64,000 nt of DNA. Source: Promerops cafer (Eukaryota; Chordata; Aves; Passeriformes; Nectariniidae). Positions 63,650 to 64,000 of the stretch are shown here, in pieces. The stretch is from NCBI GenBank assembly GCA_013398275.1, contig VZSE01004149.1:62001-126000 (forward strand), given 5' to 3'. The translations under genes and the position numbers were made by a program. The stretch's first letter is position 1. The number at the start of each line of letters is the position of its first letter. The notes beneath the pieces were generated by a model that had not been told where the DNA came from, did not search any database, and saw nothing but the letters and a program-made list of their open reading frames with translations.

Positions 63650-63822
63650 GTTTCACATCTATAACAGAATGACAGCATCCAGCCTGGCCTGTGTCTTTGG
63701 TTTGAATTTGATCTGGCCATTGAAAGGAACCACCTCCCTGCGTGCTCCGGTACCTGTGAATCTCTTCTCTGAACTGCTGATAGATTTCTACACAAATATA
63801 TTCGACTCCCAAACAGTGCCTG
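63650..63822 (+). pseudogene. ARHGAP8: ARHGAP8 exon, last RhoGAP piece with 8-nt deletion
   Basis: The exon is bounded by acceptor ttttgccag and donor gtgaga. Codons from 63664 read NRMTASSLACVFGLNLIWP, then APVPVNLFSELLIDFYTNIF and DSQTVP, closely matching the family segment NKMNSSNLACVFGLNLIWP. The homologous exon is 181 nt and enters in phase 0 with VSRESIFNKM. This copy is 173 nt and reads GTTTCAC directly into ATCTATAAC, so 8 nt (about RES) are missing. In the phase supplied by the previous exon this gives V-S-H-L and a TAA. I found no upstream acceptor that restores the frame. Beyond the donor, reading through reaches TAA at 63837. Confidence 0.85.
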
Positions 63823-64000
63823 GTGAGATCTTACCTTAATGCTTTCAGAAGGGAAAATGGAATAAGGCTGCCTGAGGGAAAGGTCTCTTGCATGGGACCT
63901 CTATGATTTGGGCTCTCCTGTGAAAAAAATTTTCAACACAGAGTAAAGTTTCTATATCTTTCCAAATACCAAAGATGTTGGGGGCAGACCGGTGCCCATA

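Larger units (their letters stand above)
21581..63822 (+). pseudogene. ARHGAP8: ARHGAP8-like Rho GTPase-activating protein locus, interrupted
   Basis: Seven exons in the same orientation encode, in order, pieces of a BCH (CRAL-TRIO-like) domain, a proline-rich linker ending FGVSLQ, the start of the RhoGAP domain (GEPIPPV), and two C-terminal RhoGAP pieces (VESCLRVT..., then LACVFGLNLIWP). ARHGAP8 is favoured over ARHGAP1 because the VESxLRVT and CVFGLNLIWP segments follow ARHGAP8. The family promotes GTP hydrolysis on Rho GTPases and acts at the cell periphery. Splice phases agree between the seen exons. Exons for the N-terminus before YLKYSLDQYVEND are not seen and would lie upstream. The exons with the arginine finger (GLFRRS region) are also not found. 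One exon is shortened and frame-shifted, and the last carries an 8-nt deletion. I call it a pseudogene or decaying gene; assembly error is the main alternative. The final family exon would lie beyond the window. Confidence 0.7.

Overview
The window looks like bird nuclear DNA. It is AT-rich and intron-dominated, with several CR1 LINE 3' ends (reverse-oriented 'atcatagaatcac' type tails), an endogenous retrovirus-like element with a tRNA-Trp type primer site, and several solo LTRs. Almost no long ORF here is a gene; most are chance frames. The real coding signal is a chain of short exons on the + strand that I recognise, from remembered family sequence, as ARHGAP8: a Rho GTPase-activating protein with an N-terminal BCH/CRAL-TRIO-like domain, a proline-rich linker and a C-terminal RhoGAP domain.

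Layout: 1-21580 is intron or upstream DNA holding two CR1 fragments (about 444-900 and 5275-5462), one LTR-like insertion (9965-10699) and otherwise unremarkable AT-rich sequence. ARHGAP8-like exons lie at 21581-21712, 24005-24061 (damaged), 35396-35494, 36611-36721, 45726-45799, 56129-56232 and 63650-63822 (8-nt deletion). The large intron 24062-35395 contains a complete LTR-to-LTR insertion (24706-32315) flanked by a 6-bp target-site duplication with one mismatch. It carries a tRNA-Trp type PBS and a very GC-rich leader, then about 4.4 kb of AT-rich sequence without recognisable gag/pol/env. That AT-rich part is itself interrupted by a 1375-bp solo LTR with an exact 5-bp duplication. A second copy of that LTR sits at 60320-61711. 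Other LTR insertions are at 40121-40765 and 50879-51504. A long CR1 fragment is at about 59232-60190.

The gene appears damaged in this assembly. The exon at 24005-24061 has lost its conserved 5' codons and about 10 nt internally. The exons for the RhoGAP arginine-finger region are not found between 45800 and 56128. The last exon has an 8-nt deletion that puts a stop after four codons. The splice sites and codons of the other exons are intact. The 45.8-56.1 kb interval also contains a 92-N gap inside a (GGAA)n repeat and a clear local false duplication joined by single Ns (54.05-55.44 kb), so part of the loss may be assembly error. If the deletions are real, this locus is a decaying ARHGAP8, or one reduced to its BCH/proline-rich half.
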